From Porodaedalea pini (Eukaryota; Basidiomycota; Agaricomycetes; Hymenochaetales; Hymenochaetaceae), in assembly GCA_002794775.1 (NCBI GenBank), contig NBAY01000001.1:496001-560000 (forward strand): a stretch of DNA of 64,000 nt. The letters are read 5' to 3'. The translations under genes and the position numbers were made by a program. Under the pieces are notes generated by a model. That model had not been told where the DNA came from. It was given only the letters and a program-made list of their open reading frames with translations, and made no database searches. Below, piece by piece: positions 1 to 12,200 of this stretch. How positions within the stretch are numbered: the stretch's first letter is position 1; the number at the start of each line of letters is the position of its first letter.

Positions 1-1
1 T

Positions 2-850
2 TGGCTGTTGCCTATCGTCACACTTATCGTCGCATCCTCAACCGGCGGCGTCGTCGCACAGGCTATGATCCCTTTCGACATCCCGCGCGTCTGCCTCACG
101 CTCGCCATCTGCATGGCGCTCGTTACCATTGGCATCACGCTCGCGATCGCGGTCTTTACGATCTACTTGCACCGACTCATCGTGCACGGGCTCCCGGAGG
201 GCATCACCATCTTTTCCGCGTTTCTCCCGCTCGGCCCGCTCGGCCAGTCGGGCTACGCGTTCCTCCTCCTCGGCGAGATCTGCAGGGATACGTTCCCGCT
301 CCCGGGAGACTCGGTCGCGAATATATTCATGAATGAGTATACACCTCATGTTATTTATGTGCTGGCGTGGGTGGTGGGCTTTGCGCTGTGGAGCTTTGCG
401 ACGTGCTGGATGCTCTTGGCTGCATTGGCGCTCGGCGACGTCCTGACGAAGAACTCGTTGCCCTTCAAGATCACTTTTTGGGGGATGATCTTTCCTAATG
501 TGTGTCTACGCTCCAGTATCTCTTCCTGCTTCTGTAACTCACGAATAAATTGCACGCAGGGCGTCTATGCAAACCTGACGATCCAGCTCGCGGGGACGCT
601 CGACTCGCGGATCCTGCGCGTGTGGGGCTCGATTTATGCTGTTGCGACGCTTGCGCTGTGGTGCTTCGCGACGGCGCGCACGCTGCCGAGCGTGTGGGAC
701 GGTTCGATATTCGAGGCGCCGTGTCTTGCGAAGCCTGAGCAGGCGGAATTTGTGGGCGAGGATTCCATTGGGACAAGCATCGCGGAGGGAGAGGCGCGTG
801 GGAGGGCTGCGTGTCAGCTGCGTACGGCGGCGCAGCAGGAGAAGCAATAA
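2..850 (+). CDS. Ssu1-like sulfite/C4-dicarboxylate (TDT family) transporter, 3' part
   Basis: C-terminal part of a plasma-membrane efflux carrier of the TDT/SLAC1 fold (fungal Ssu1 sulfite pumps and Mae1 malate carriers). The window opens inside the gene at residues WLLPIVTLIVASSTGG, a signature of this family, followed by several hydrophobic helices, the stretch HRLIVHGLPEG and FLPLGPLGQSGYAFLLLGE. A 60-nt intron lies at 500-559 (GT...CAG). Removing it joins WGMIFPN to GVYANLTIQLA, the expected family sequence. The intron is a multiple of three and lacks a stop, so the frame stays open if it is retained. The tail after the last helix (about 50 residues) is charged and poorly conserved. The 5' end lies outside the window. 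Sulfite rather than malate as substrate is inference from the Ssu1-like motifs. Confidence 0.85.
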   Translation, partial: WLLPIVTLIVASSTGGVVAQAMIPFDIPRVCLTLAICMALVTIGITLAIAVFTIYLHRLIVHGLPEGITIFSAFLPLGPLGQSGYAFLLLGEICRDTFPLPGDSVANIFMNEYTPHVIYVLAWVVGFALWSFATCWMLLAALALGDVLTKNSLPFKITFWGMIFPNVCLRSSISSCFCNSRINCTQGVYANLTIQLAGTLDSRILRVWGSIYAVATLALWCFATARTLPSVWDGSIFEAPCLAKPEQAEFVGEDSIGTSIAEGEARGRAACQLRTAAQQEKQ

Positions 851-1036
851 AGTGTTTGTTTGGTATATTATAGAGCGCTAACAGCATCGATTGGCGTGCT
901 TGCTTACTTGCGGGATTCATTATCTTACAAAGAATAATATGCAGCTGTCCTTGTACTAATCAGACATACACACTGTTGTACACTTTGCTCTTGGAACTGG
1001 GAATCCGGAAAACAGGAGAGATGATACTTCAATCCT

Positions 1037-1541
1037 CTACTGGGTATGGACGACTTGGTCCGGCTCTGCCAGTCGTGCAGTCAGTCTTCAGGAACTTTGC
1101 AACCGGACTAGGAATGTAGAGCGCACCGATGTACTTGATGACGTCGCCCTGAAGGGACTTGAACGAGTCGAGCGTCTTGTCGGGGATCGTTGCGGAAAAT
1201 CCGTTGAGGATGGCGTCGAAGCGCTGGTTCACTTGTCCGCCTGTGTGATTCAATTGCAATGGGTAGGTCCAAGACAGAGTCCGAGCATCATAGGATCCGG
1301 AATTCGGAAGGATGCAGCGAAAGAGACAGCAAAGAAAAAGTCAGATCAACGACACGAGCCTTGGTGCTAAGCATACGAAACGCACCTCCTTCCTTCACTT
1401 CCGAGACGTACTTGTCAATCTGGTCCGCCGTGACCTCGTCGTTGAACACGACAATGTAGCCTGCGCATACAGCGCGTCACGATTAGTCAAGTCTGCACAA
1501 CCCAACCGTGACATTGCGAGTTTCTTACTGTTTCCTGACAT
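1037..1541 (-). CDS. Peptidase inhibitor I9 / proteinase A inhibitor (POIA1-type), 76 aa
   Basis: Small cytosolic inhibitor of subtilisin-like proteases, related to Pleurotus POIA1 and yeast Pbi2. Four exons on the minus strand: 1529-1541, 1386-1460, 1127-1240 and 1037-1065, with introns of 68, 145 and 61 nt. The spliced frame is 231 nt, giving 76 residues, the size I recall for POIA1. It begins MSGNSYIVVFNDEVTADQI and contains the I9 core (Y-I-V-V-F, then GGQVNQRFDAILNGFSA, then LDSFKSLQGDVIKYI). It ends IEPDQVVHTQ, close to the POIA1 tail. There is no signal peptide. If the third intron is not removed the frame runs on with a non-family tail, which supports this model. The gene is divergent from the kinase gene, with about 600 bp between their start codons. 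Confidence 0.85.
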
Positions 1542-2146
1542 GTTTGTAGTTTGTTTCTCTAGCTGGGTAGGATGAGACGGTGGTGGGGGGTTGGAAGAGA
1601 GGGTGCGAGGGCGCTCGAGGGATCGCGACAGGAGCACGGGCGATGACGCCGGGCGCATGAGCTGGCTGAATGCGGCAAGACGTAGCATCACTGTATGAGT
1701 CAAGCACCGCTTGCCTCGTACTCGTCTTCCTCACTCAACCTGTCCGTCTTCACTGCACATTATCTTCGAGGACTTCACTGCATTTTTCGACATTATGACG
1801 TCCAATATTCTACACGAGAGACGCTAGGCGCTGCACTGTGCAAGGCACGAATACGCGCACAGAAGCCTTTTCTCGTTCATTTCACTTTGGACTAGCCGCA
1901 AAATATGGCATACTTGCCCCGAAGGGCATCTCTGACCTCTCCCTCTTACCATACCGTACTGCAGTGTCCCCCTGCCTTTCCTTTCCCTTCTCTTGAACCT
2001 TCTCGTTCGATGCGCCACGGAACCTTGTACAAGACTCGATGAGCGTCTGCGCAAGTATAAGCTTTCGAACAACTCTGGACTTCTTTGCTGCGCCTACTGG
2101 TTCTGGTGGCACAGGCTCGCGACACGTTTTGAACATCTCAGCCAGC
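1542..2146. other. Shared upstream region of two divergent genes
   Basis: No gene recognised. It separates the starts of the inhibitor and the kinase and probably holds both promoters. In-frame ATGs at 2039 and 2147 are both possible starts for the kinase. No clear TATA box was seen. Confidence 0.5.
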
Positions 2147-3960
2147 ATGGACTTCGGCGATGCGTCCTCAGACGACGGCGACCAGCTGAACACGCCCATC
2201 TCTGATTCTGCGCAGCTTGTGCACGTAGCGTACCCTCCTGGTCTCAGCAACACCCTTGAGCCTGACGACGTAAGTCCGGACCTGGACGAGCGTGCCACCG
2301 CGGTTGCTGCCATTTGTTATCCACCAGCAGGGCAAGGCTGCTTCTCCACCCCGCAAAAGTTGGCAAACTCGTCTCAATTCAAGGAATTCCTCTCATCGTC
2401 GCCGACATCCGCCCTTTCCTCACCCTCGTTTGCGTCACCTTCGCTTGACCCCAACATGCTTTGTTCATCTACTTTGCTTGACACCCAAATCAGTCTGGAT
2501 GACTCTAGCCTTGATCTATACCCTTCCAGCCCCGATGCCTCTCTCGCGCCACTCTCCTCTCCGCAGAACCCGCTTTCTATGAACTGCTCCCCCGCTCGTT
2601 TAATCCAGATCATAAATCAGAGCAGCTCGCCACTCCCGTCTTCTCCGCAGCGCAAGCGCGCTTCGGACACGCAGTCACCCCTCAACAGCGCCCGCGCGGG
2701 CCAGAAGCCGAAGCTCTCCCGCGCGTTCGGCTCCGAGTTCCTGCCGTCTACGCTCGGGCGTTCACACTGCGCTCGCTTCCCACCGGATCACCGTCTTCGC
2801 GGTGACTTTGTGCGCACGTATGCACTGGATGCAGAGCTTGGGTCTGGAGGATATGGTTTTGTGATGACTGCGTGGCACCGCCAGGAGGTTCACGAGGTTG
2901 CGGTCAAGTTCATCCCGAAGAACAAGATTCCGCGGTACGGGTGGGTCACGGATGAGTATGGGAAGCGCGTGCCGAAAGAGGCTTGGTTCTTGTCGAAGGT
3001 TGACCATCCCGCCATCGTCAAGTTCTTTGACCTCTTTGAGGATGAGGTTTATTTCTATGTCGTGCGTAATTTGTCACTCATTCATCTTCCCAGACTGATC
3101 ATACCTTTCTACTTTCAGGTGATGGAGCTGCATGGAACACCATGGTTCAAGAGACGAAACAAGTTTACTCATGCTCGTCAGTCTTCTCTGGAACCTCAGG
3201 AAACACACTCCATGGACGAAAATATCCCGCCTATAAGTAGCAGCTCAGCCGCTGCTCGAGATGGCGGATCTAAGCCCTTTAGGCACCCTAAGCATATAAA
3301 AGGCCCTCTTGCGCGGCCCGACTTCTCTCGTCGGGCATCTCACGACCTCTTTGAGTGTATTGAACAGTCCAAGCACAAGCGATTCTCTGAGGATGATGCA
3401 AAGTACATTTTCGCACAAGTCATAGACGTCGTTGACTACCTAGACCAGCTCGGTATTACCCATTGCGATATCAAGGATGAGAACGTTGTTATTGATAAGG
3501 ACTTGAAGGTGAGCTATCGCAACATGCGCTAGACTTTAACAGTGGCTAATTAACCCATTCAATTTGGTAGATCAAACTTATCGACTTTGGCAGCGTCGTG
3601 TCCATCGACCCAGCGCAGGACCGACCGTTCTACCAGAGATTTTATGGTACCGCCGCATACGCCTCGCCTGAGATTCTCCAGAACCAGCCGTACCAGGCGC
3701 CGCCTGCGGAGATCTGGGCGATCGGTGTGCTGCTGTCCTTTCTCATCACGGGTTCGTCGCCGTTTCCGACGGAAGACGACAAGCGGAATGGGCGCATAGT
3801 GCTCGACGATGCGAGCAGACAGCGCATATCTGATGAATGCTTTGATTTGCTGAAGCGGTGCCTACAGATCGACCCGGAGTGCCGTGCGGACATTGCGGAG
3901 GTGAAGGCCCACCCGTGGGTTGCTGCTGGCTTCGAGCGGCTGCGTGAGCAGCGGTCGTAG
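2147..3960 (+). CDS. Serine/threonine protein kinase, PAS-kinase (PSK)-like catalytic domain
   Basis: Exons 2147-3061, 3119-3508 and 3571-3960 (introns 57 and 62 nt) give a 564-residue protein. The first 220 residues or so are Ser/Pro-rich and look disordered; no PAS domain is visible. The kinase domain follows: glycine loop GSGGYGFV, VAIK-type lysine in VAVKFIPK, the conserved Glu in KEAWFLSKV, catalytic loop HCDIKDEN (HRD is HCD), DFG in LIDFGSVV, GTAAYASPE as the activation-segment end, and the DxW motif read as AEIWAIGVLL. A Ser/basic insert lies between VMELHG and the alpha-E region. The IKDENVV and LIDFGS stretches resemble PAS kinases, which coordinate sugar metabolism and growth; that assignment is inference. 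The first intron is in frame. An upstream in-frame ATG at 2039 would add 36 residues; I prefer MDFGDASSD at 2147 for its acidic start. Confidence 0.82.
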
Positions 3961-5577
3961 GATGCAATGATTTGGCTTCTCTCTTTATTCTTCTGCTTTG
4001 GTTCTCTCTTTTGAAAAGGCTCTCCTCGGCGCAAACGTGAAGGACAACGCTCTTTCTCCTAAGACAGGCTTTCTCTTCTCGGCATTCTGTAACCACTGAG
4101 TACACTGCACTTGTATGCGCTTCCCTTCCTGTAGCCGAGCAGTCTCAGCGACGTCATTCACGCTTCTCATGCCTTTCTCCCCCCCCCCCCCCCCCCCCCT
4201 GCCTCGCTCCTACCTGCTTGGTTCTGTTCTTATTCTTCACGACCTCCTTTTGGTTTTCAGCACCATATATTCCTTTCCCACTGCACGAATGCATGATACA
4301 CGAACTTTCTGGCTAAGACCCTCTTTTTTCTACTCCTGGTCTGGTCGGATTGTGGTTCTGCAACATACATGGCTCGCCTATATCTCAGTGCCATCACGTC
4401 TCCGTTTCTAAAAGCATATGCATGTTCTACAGTATTTTGTATCTGTAGACTACGCATACGCGCCAAGGCGCGCAATCGCACAGACCTTCACGGACGGATA
4501 GACCTGATCACTTTTCCTGAGTTGGACTCAAGCATAACTGGATGCATCAGGCGCTTAGACTTGCGTAGTTTTTCTTCAGATTTGAACTCCTTTAAATTGA
4601 GCAGGATTAAGGTAAATTTCATCATGGGAATAAATGTGTGCTAACAGTTTGGCCGGCTTGCGGACGGAAGCTCATTTTGTCTGACAAGGAGATTATGAGG
4701 AATTGGTTCCACATTTATGACTGTTAGACATTCTCGCTTCCCAAGATTCTTCGTCCTGAACGCTGGACAGAGGCCTGCGAAGTCTCCGCATTATCACCCG
4801 CGAGCTTCCTGGATGGATTCATCGGTTTCTCCCTTTGGGACCCATGCCCCTGCTTCCGGCACGTTCGCAAAGTCGAGGCGGTCGCGTTTCTTACTTTTTG
4901 CTCCGCGAGTGGCGGGTGGAGGTTGCGCTGAGAGAGGGAGAGAAAGAACGAATGGAAGGAGAGTGTGCTTAAGATGACTACGACTGTGGGGGACGTACCT
5001 CTCAAGCTGTTCAGACGGAAGTAGGCCGGTGTTGGCAGTGTATATTTGTCGGATATTTGCAGCAGAACATAAATGCATCAACTGTAGCCCATCAAGGAGC
5101 GCGTTACACTGTTAGTGGCGCAGGCTTTTTGCGGATTGAGTCGGAGATCAAAACGCGCGTCCTCCGGCAACCAGTCCTGGATCTGATTCCAAGGCCTGCC
5201 TCTCTCCACTTGAGCTAACCTAGAGATTGCCGCCATAAGATCAAGTTCATTCCCTCTCGTCCTTGGACCGTCCAGCTTTCTGCTAAACCAACGCCTCTTT
5301 TCAAATGCGTCACTGGCAGCAGGACAATGGTCGAGTATATATGGGTAAGCAATGGTTGGCCTTGTCAACAGCTGCATCAGGGAATGACGAGTGTTTGAAC
5401 TCTCTTTTCTAAAGTCGAAGAAGTGGACGGCTGGGAAAGTCATGTATTTGCTTGTATGTTTCATCCTTTCTTAAAGCATCGAAGAGCAACTTCATTGACG
5501 GCAAACAGACTAGATATTCTGGTGCCCTCTTTCTACTGTACGTCACCAACGTTCAGTATACGTGGAATTTTTAATTA
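3961..5577. other. Gene-poor stretch with a C21 tract
   Basis: No gene can be supported over about 1.6 kb. A run of 21 cytosines lies at 4179-4199. An open frame on the minus strand (5078-5464) has no recognisable domain. It may hold the kinase terminator and upstream exons of the next gene. Confidence 0.4.
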
Positions 5578-6832
5578 TAATGAAACTCAGTTATGCTGCT
5601 GCGGGAGTGTCTGTGGTGCCTTGGAACTGGTCGGGTCTTACAGAATACGACAGTGCATGTATTATTTATATCATGTTAACTTTCTTCGCCGGTGAGCTGA
5701 CATTTCCCGGTGGTTTAGGTCTCCTACGCTGTTTCCCAAACGATGTGTGAGTTCGAAAGATATCCTCCTGAAATACAAGTCGACTAATCTATTCCAGGCC
5801 TTTACGGATACTTATATGCCGGTCCGGGAGCTATGATCGTGCTGATCGCTGAAAGTAACGCAATTGACCAAATATTATATCCATCTGAGTATCTAATGGA
5901 AATCTGATTTTAGTCATTCTTCAAATGCGCGTTTACGCGCTGTACGGAAGGAGGAAGAAGATGCTAATCCTTTTCATCTTGTTGACAATCGTTCTGTTTG
6001 CATTTAATAGTGTGCAGATCGTTGGGCTTCCGCGTGAGTTTTATGTTCAGTTGCGCGTCTCACTCCATAATTTTTCCATCAACGGCCTGTTCCACACAGA
6101 GACAGCGGGGCAGATATTCTGCATAGGTAGTGTTTGTCACAACGGAAAGCGTTTTGTAAGAGGCCAGGGAGTGGAGGAAATTTGCACCCATCAGGCGACT
6201 ACGATGTCTGCTATCGGGTGGTTGGTGACTTCCGTTATGGAGCTCCTTCTGTTTGCCCTAGTACTGTGGAAGACTAGGCAGGCGAGGAAGGATAATGCCA
6301 TTCAGACCTCTTCACTTGTACCGGTGCCGCCTAAGATGCGGAACCGAGATATTACATCAATGATGGCGAGGGACTCCACCGTGTACTTCGCTGTGTGAGT
6401 AACAAACAAATTCTTTATGTGCCGACACTTATATACTGACTGATCTCTTATAAAGAATATTTACCGCCTGTCTCATTGGAACTGGCCTTGCATTTTTTAC
6501 CGAAGTGAATCTTCTTGAAGCCGTAAGCACAATATGTTGTCCTTCGTTTGTTCTACTCATAGTCTTGTGAATCCTCATTCTAGGCTACCTCTGAGTCACT
6601 GTTCCTCGTTGAGGAGTTCATCGGGACTCAAATGAACGCTTATCAAGCAGCTACGATTGCTATTATGACGATCCTCGCTCCGAAACTGCTTATAAACCTC
6701 CGTGCCGAGTACTACGGCCCAGTGGGCATACTCACGGAGAGGTCTCAGTTGACTTGGGACGTCGTGGAACCAAGGCGGGTCGCTACATCTGGCGGCACGG
6801 ATGAGTGCATGGACGTTGAAACACTCCCGTGA
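5578..6832 (+). CDS. DUF6533-like multi-pass membrane protein, 5' end unresolved
   Basis: Agaricomycete-type integral membrane protein resembling the large DUF6533 family, whose function is unknown to me. The secure part starts at LYGYLYAG near 5800. An intron at 5855-5913 joins VLIAE to IILQMRVYALYGRRKKMLILFILLTI, where RVYALYGR is the family hallmark. Further introns lie at 6034-6099 (in frame), 6395-6455 and 6523-6583. The last exons give helices AIGWLVTSVMELLLFALVLW, VIFTACLIGTGLAFF and MNAYQAATIAIMTILAPKLLINLR, the usual last helix, then a polar tail to the TGA at 6832. The N-terminal helices before 5800 do not assemble cleanly. The given start (the ATG before KLSYAAAG) is a guess, and the gene may be 5'-degraded. 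Confidence 0.6.
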
Positions 6833-9239
6833 AAGCGGTGTCGTGTGAAGGGGAGAGGAATCGGACTTTTATGAATAGAGGAATAGAAGACGGATATTTC
6901 AATGAATAGCTTTGTGGACTTTTAGAATGGCGGTTATTATATTTCTCGATGTCAACTCAGTATAATTTGTTGAAGATGCTGGTCGTTTCCATCTCTATGT
7001 AAAGTTGAGGCGATGTGGGCTCTGTCGGAGCGTATTAATATTCGCGTTTATTCTCAAGGACAGTGCGAGAACATTGAATGCATTCGAGTTTCATACTGCC
7101 CCGGCGCCTCAGTTACCGGCCCTTTCGTCGCACCAGAGGAGCACGGACCGGAGAAGGAGAATTATGAACACGAGTCTTAGAAGTGATTGCTCTGTATCAT
7201 CAGGGCTATTCGCGCTTGTCCTGATTGTCATGGAGTCCAACGAGCAAAAAAAAAATCAATCGCGATTCACATCATGATAGAGCTCGTTTCTTGACGATGC
7301 GCATTATACACAACGACTACACATCTGATATCCATCTCTCAAAATAAACTGCACCCGAGAAAAAGGCAAGCCACTTCCATCATGATTCTGCACTCTGAAC
7401 CGACTCCGACTCCGACTCCCAGTCCAATACAGGCGCGGACACGAAGTCCGCGTGTAAGTCAAGGTCTGAACTTGCTCTTCCGCCGAAATGCATCAGCTTC
7501 CGTTTGTCTTTGTGCGTCGCGGGCCGACGAGATTGTGCGAGCCATTAATATTGGAAGGTTGTCGATTTCATGAGTCAGAACACAGGATTCGGAGCACGCC
7601 TTTTTTCTTTCTTTCTAAAGGGATGGATATCTGTTTCGCTAACGATACCCGTTCCTCAATCACAAGCTCATACATAATCACATAGTTTCCAAGGGTCACG
7701 GTTGTGGCACGCGAATATTAGGGAACCGAGTTTTCGTCGCTGATTGTCCGCTTCGTATGTATAGCAACGACGAGTAGAAGAGGAGTAGTGAGAAGATGGG
7801 AGTGAGCGTGAGCCACCCTCAAACGTATGGTTCCGAGATGTTATAGTAGGGTGACGGCACTGAAGACATGGTCCTCCGTCGATGTTCAAGCCGGGAATGG
7901 AAAAACGCTTGAGAGCCCGCAGATCGTGTTCTTCCTCCTCACTTATCCCACTTCTCACAGACTGCCAATCCAAAAGTACTCTATTCCGAACTTTCCCCGC
8001 TATTTCAGCGTTATACTTGCAGCGACTAGAAGAGCAGGAAGAGCAGGAAGAGTGGAGAGCCCTTTGCCCTTGTAGGACCCATACGGCAGCAACTTGAATT
8101 CAGTTCTCGATCACGGTTTATTTTTATGATCGCCTTCGCTTCGTCTTCGACTTCGGTGCGGGTGCAGTTGAGGTTGCACGTGAATCCGGCTGTGAGGGAA
8201 TCACGTTCGTTCGAGCGCCGAGAGGCTCCATCCTTCGTGAATGCCGGCGTTCTTGCCCGGAGAAGCGGGTGCAGTGGAGACGCTGATGGTTGAGTGCCAA
8301 GTCTTGTGACCGTTGGTAGATTATCGAATTGGAAGGACAAAGAGATGGCCATAGATGGAGATAGCTGATCAAGAGCTTTCATTTCACTATTGGACTTCCG
8401 TTTCATCCGGCTAAGCCCGCATACGCGCTCGAGAAATGAGGGAATATACCCTAAGTAAGCATTTGTAGCGAGAATGAGGAAGCATGGACAATACTGGCTG
8501 AAACGAGGTTGACAGCCATGGAAGACTCCGTGAGATTGACTGTGAACCTCGTGCTCCCGATTGACGTTTCTCGCGTGGCGCAGATCTTTAATTCGTCATC
8601 CGCCGATCTCTCCTTTTATTTAAACTTCCATTTCGGGGGGCAACTTTTCTCATGGAGCAGGGGAAAGAAAAAGTAATGAAAAACAAGTCACAACTCGACT
8701 CGGCTCTGACTCTGAGTAGGAGGCTAAAGCACATGGAACAAGACAAAAAAAAAGCAAATGATTGCGGGCCCTGATGAGACTCGTTCATGTGAGTTCAATT
8801 TATGCTTATATGACGGAAAGTGATGGAATGATCAGACGGCGGCGATCTTTCCGGGCACCAATCAGCACTTAGCGCTCGCTCATTCCATATTCATCCACCC
8901 TTCTCCGCAACTCGACGCTCGGATGCGTTTCCACGTGGAACCTTCCGCACCCTCGAACTAAATTTGAACACAAAACACGGACAACGAGTCATGCGCCGCA
9001 TCCTGCGCATCTTCGGCGTTGGCGATGTCCCAGCCTCGCTTCGCCTTCTTCGCTTGTCTGTGGAATTGAAGGAACGCGCAATTTTTTTTATATGGACCGA
9101 ACTTGTGTGGACACTTCGCGCTAAGCGGTTCGGAGGTCCCCACCACCGTCTCTGTTTTCTCCCTTGCCCACTCTCTGAGCGTAGAGCAGAGACTGTGTCT
9201 GTCGTCGGCGGCGCGTTCAGACTCGGTTCGGAGTGAATT
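6833..9239. other. 2.4 kb without a recognisable gene
   Basis: Short open frames on both strands show no domain, no plausible splicing and no similarity that I recognise. The first part probably holds the 3' UTR of the DUF6533-like gene, and the last 300 bp the promoter of the DUF3712 gene. Confidence 0.4.
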
Positions 9240-12200
9240 ATGGAGCGCGACATGGAGGAGATTGAGCATGCTCGTGTGAGCAGCAGCGTCTTGAATGATG
9301 ACCCACAGCCTCTCTTACAGGTGCGTTCATCGTTTCTTCGCTTTCTTTTGCCTATTCCTTGGTGGTGTCGGTGTCGGTGGGCGTCCCCCTGCCTTGCTCC
9401 GACGCGTCGATCGCATCGGGAGCAAAGACAACGAAGGCAAAGGCAATCTACCCCGCACACATCTTATTTCCCCACATCCCCCCTCCATCGCGCCGCTACC
9501 CCCGCCTTTTATCTCTTCGCGCACTAGCACGCTATTCACACCTCCGGTTATCTGTCGTAAAAAAAGGAGCGAAAAAGAAAGGTCGAGTCACTGACATGTG
9601 TTTCCCCCCCCCCCCCCACCTTCCCGCGCCTTTTATTCCACTTTCGGCCAATCTCGGCTTCCACCGCATGATTCGACGCGTATGCAGGCAACGCCGCTCC
9701 TCCGGGGATTACGCAGGAGGAGCCACAGCCGGCAGAGGCAGCAGGCTCGCCGGACAGTACTAGTCGATTTCAGGAGGGTCCGTTCGGCGATGAACATGCA
9801 GTGCCAGAAGATGCTGCCGCCGGAGCCGCGGCTGGGGCTGCTACACCCGCTAAGCGCGTGCCGTTCTACAAGGTTCCTGGATGGTGGAAGACGCGCAATG
9901 CGCTCATTGCGTGGGCCGTTCTCGGCGCGCTCGGTATCGCGCTGCTTTTCATCATCCTCTTCCCTGTAATACGCGCGATCGCGCAACTTGTTGTGAACAA
10001 GTCGATCCTCAATATTGATACGGCGGCAATTACGAGTCCGTCGAACACGTCGTGAGTGGAGAATTCATTGTAGATTTCAGTTCGAGACGATTTAACATGG
10101 GTGGTATGTAGGTTTACGCTTGCGATGCAGGGTCTTGTGAGTGTTTCTTGTGTTTTATGATTGAACGAGGAAGGGTTGAACGAATACGTCCAGGTCTCAC
10201 ATGCTGGTATCTTCAGCGCGAAAATCACATTTACTCAATCAGTCAATGTACGTTTCTTCTCCACCCTTCTCCCCCTCCCCCCCAGCAGTATACTCACCGC
10301 ATGCATAGGTCTCCTGGATCGTCAACTCCACCGAAATCGCCTTGGGCTCAATGGAACTCACGCCCATATATGCCAAGCACAAGCGCGCAACGATCAACCA
10401 GACGTCGACGTTCACCATCGTAGACGAGGCGGCATTCGGGCAGTTTACCGAGACGATGATCACGCAGCCGAACTTCACGTGGCGCCTCCACAGCAAGGGG
10501 CTGCGCGTGAACGCGCTCAAGTTCCCCGTCGCGAAGGGCATCACTTTCGATAAGAAGATTACGCTGAACGGGATTGACAACTTTAACGGAAACGTGCGGT
10601 TGAAGGAGTTCCAGATGCCGAGCGATGCGGAGGGCGGGGGATTAATTTTATAGCTGTGACGGAGTTGAATAATACGAGGTGCGTTGGCTTCGGTTTTCGC
10701 GTAGAAGAATTGTTGATGCTGAACGATGATTTTTAGTCCGTTCAAGGTGGATCTGGGCACGGTTGTGTTCAACCTGTATTACAATAATACCTTCCTGGGA
10801 GCCGGTACGGGCGACAACAGTGCGATAGTCAGTAGTTCTCCCCTCTTTCCTTCTGTTCCGCACTCATTCCCTACTTCGGCACATCGCAGCAACCAGGCAC
10901 GGTAGACATCACCCTCGACGGCGTACTCGTCAAACAGAACACCACCGACGACCTTGCCTCGCTCTCGTCACTCTTCACCGCATACCTAAACGGGGACAGC
11001 TCACCTGTGATCGCGATAGGCCAGTCCGCAGCACAATCGGACGGTTCGATCATCTCGTGGCTTAGCCAGGGGATCAAGGCATTGCAGCTAAACGTGCCGT
11101 TCAAGAACCCCGACGTCGATGGCCCGCTGGGCCCGATTAAGAGCATTACTATTGGGGATATGGCGCTGGCGTTTAGCCAGGATAACCCGTGGGCGCCGAT
11201 AGCGAATACGAAGACTGTACAGGCGTTTATGCGTGCGTCCTATTTTATTTATTGACTTGTTTTTTCTTTTCCTCGAGGTGGGTTGAGCTAAAGGACTCGT
11301 CGGTGAACAGGGCTACCATTCGGCTTTGGCCTCTCGATTGGCGAGATTATGAATAACTTCAACATCTCGCAGAACGGGAGCTCGATCGCAGGACTGTCGA
11401 CGCCGCTCGGCTCCTCGACTTCGAACATCAAGGTGCTCAATTCGACGGACACGGAGGGCACGATCAACATCACGATCGAGAATACGGCGTTATCTGTTCC
11501 AGATGTGCAGCACACTCTGTTTTCACAGTTCAGTCAGTACTTCTTCTCTTTTCTTTGGGGTTGTGGAGAGGAGAGAACGCTGACGCGTCTATTGAAACTG
11601 TGACTTGAGCAGACACGGATTTGACTGACCTCACGTGCGTTTCATCACGTCGCGTATTTGTCACGCACTGATCTCCTCCTTGCCTTTCCATATTACATCA
11701 TATATAAATGCAGTCAATGCGCGTTCCAACTCGTTGGACACGCACATGCCATCGCGAATCTGAGCATCGGCCAGGTCACCCTCGACCCGATCAACTTCAA
11801 CGTGACGAGCGGGCTGGATGGATTGCAAGGGCTCAAGGGCGACACGACCATCACAGGCGTCGATGTCGTCGGCGGAACGAGCGACGGGATCACGTTATCT
11901 ATTAATGTGACGATCTATAACCCGTCGAACTTGGAGCTGAGCACGGGAGATTTGAGTGAGTCGTTTTTTTACTCCTCGCGCTCGTTGAGAAGGAAGGTTG
12001 ATGAAGCTGGTATGGAACAGCTCTGCAGATGTTCAGAGATGGAGGGTTGCTTGGCACGACGCTGCTCCCGAATCTGACGCTCGAGATGGGCAACAACTCG
12101 CTCGTGTCCCAGGGAACTTTTGAGGTGCGTTTTCGTGCTCGCTTAGTGTTTACCGTGAATGTGATGCTAAGAGTTTATTAGGCGAACAACAGTCCGCAGG

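Noticed and set aside
4179..4199. C21 tract as a functional element
   Set aside because: Isolated homopolymer in an intergenic region; length may even be an assembly estimate.
5078..5464. 128-codon minus-strand frame
   Set aside because: No domain, no neighbouring exons and ordinary intergenic composition; kept only as a note.
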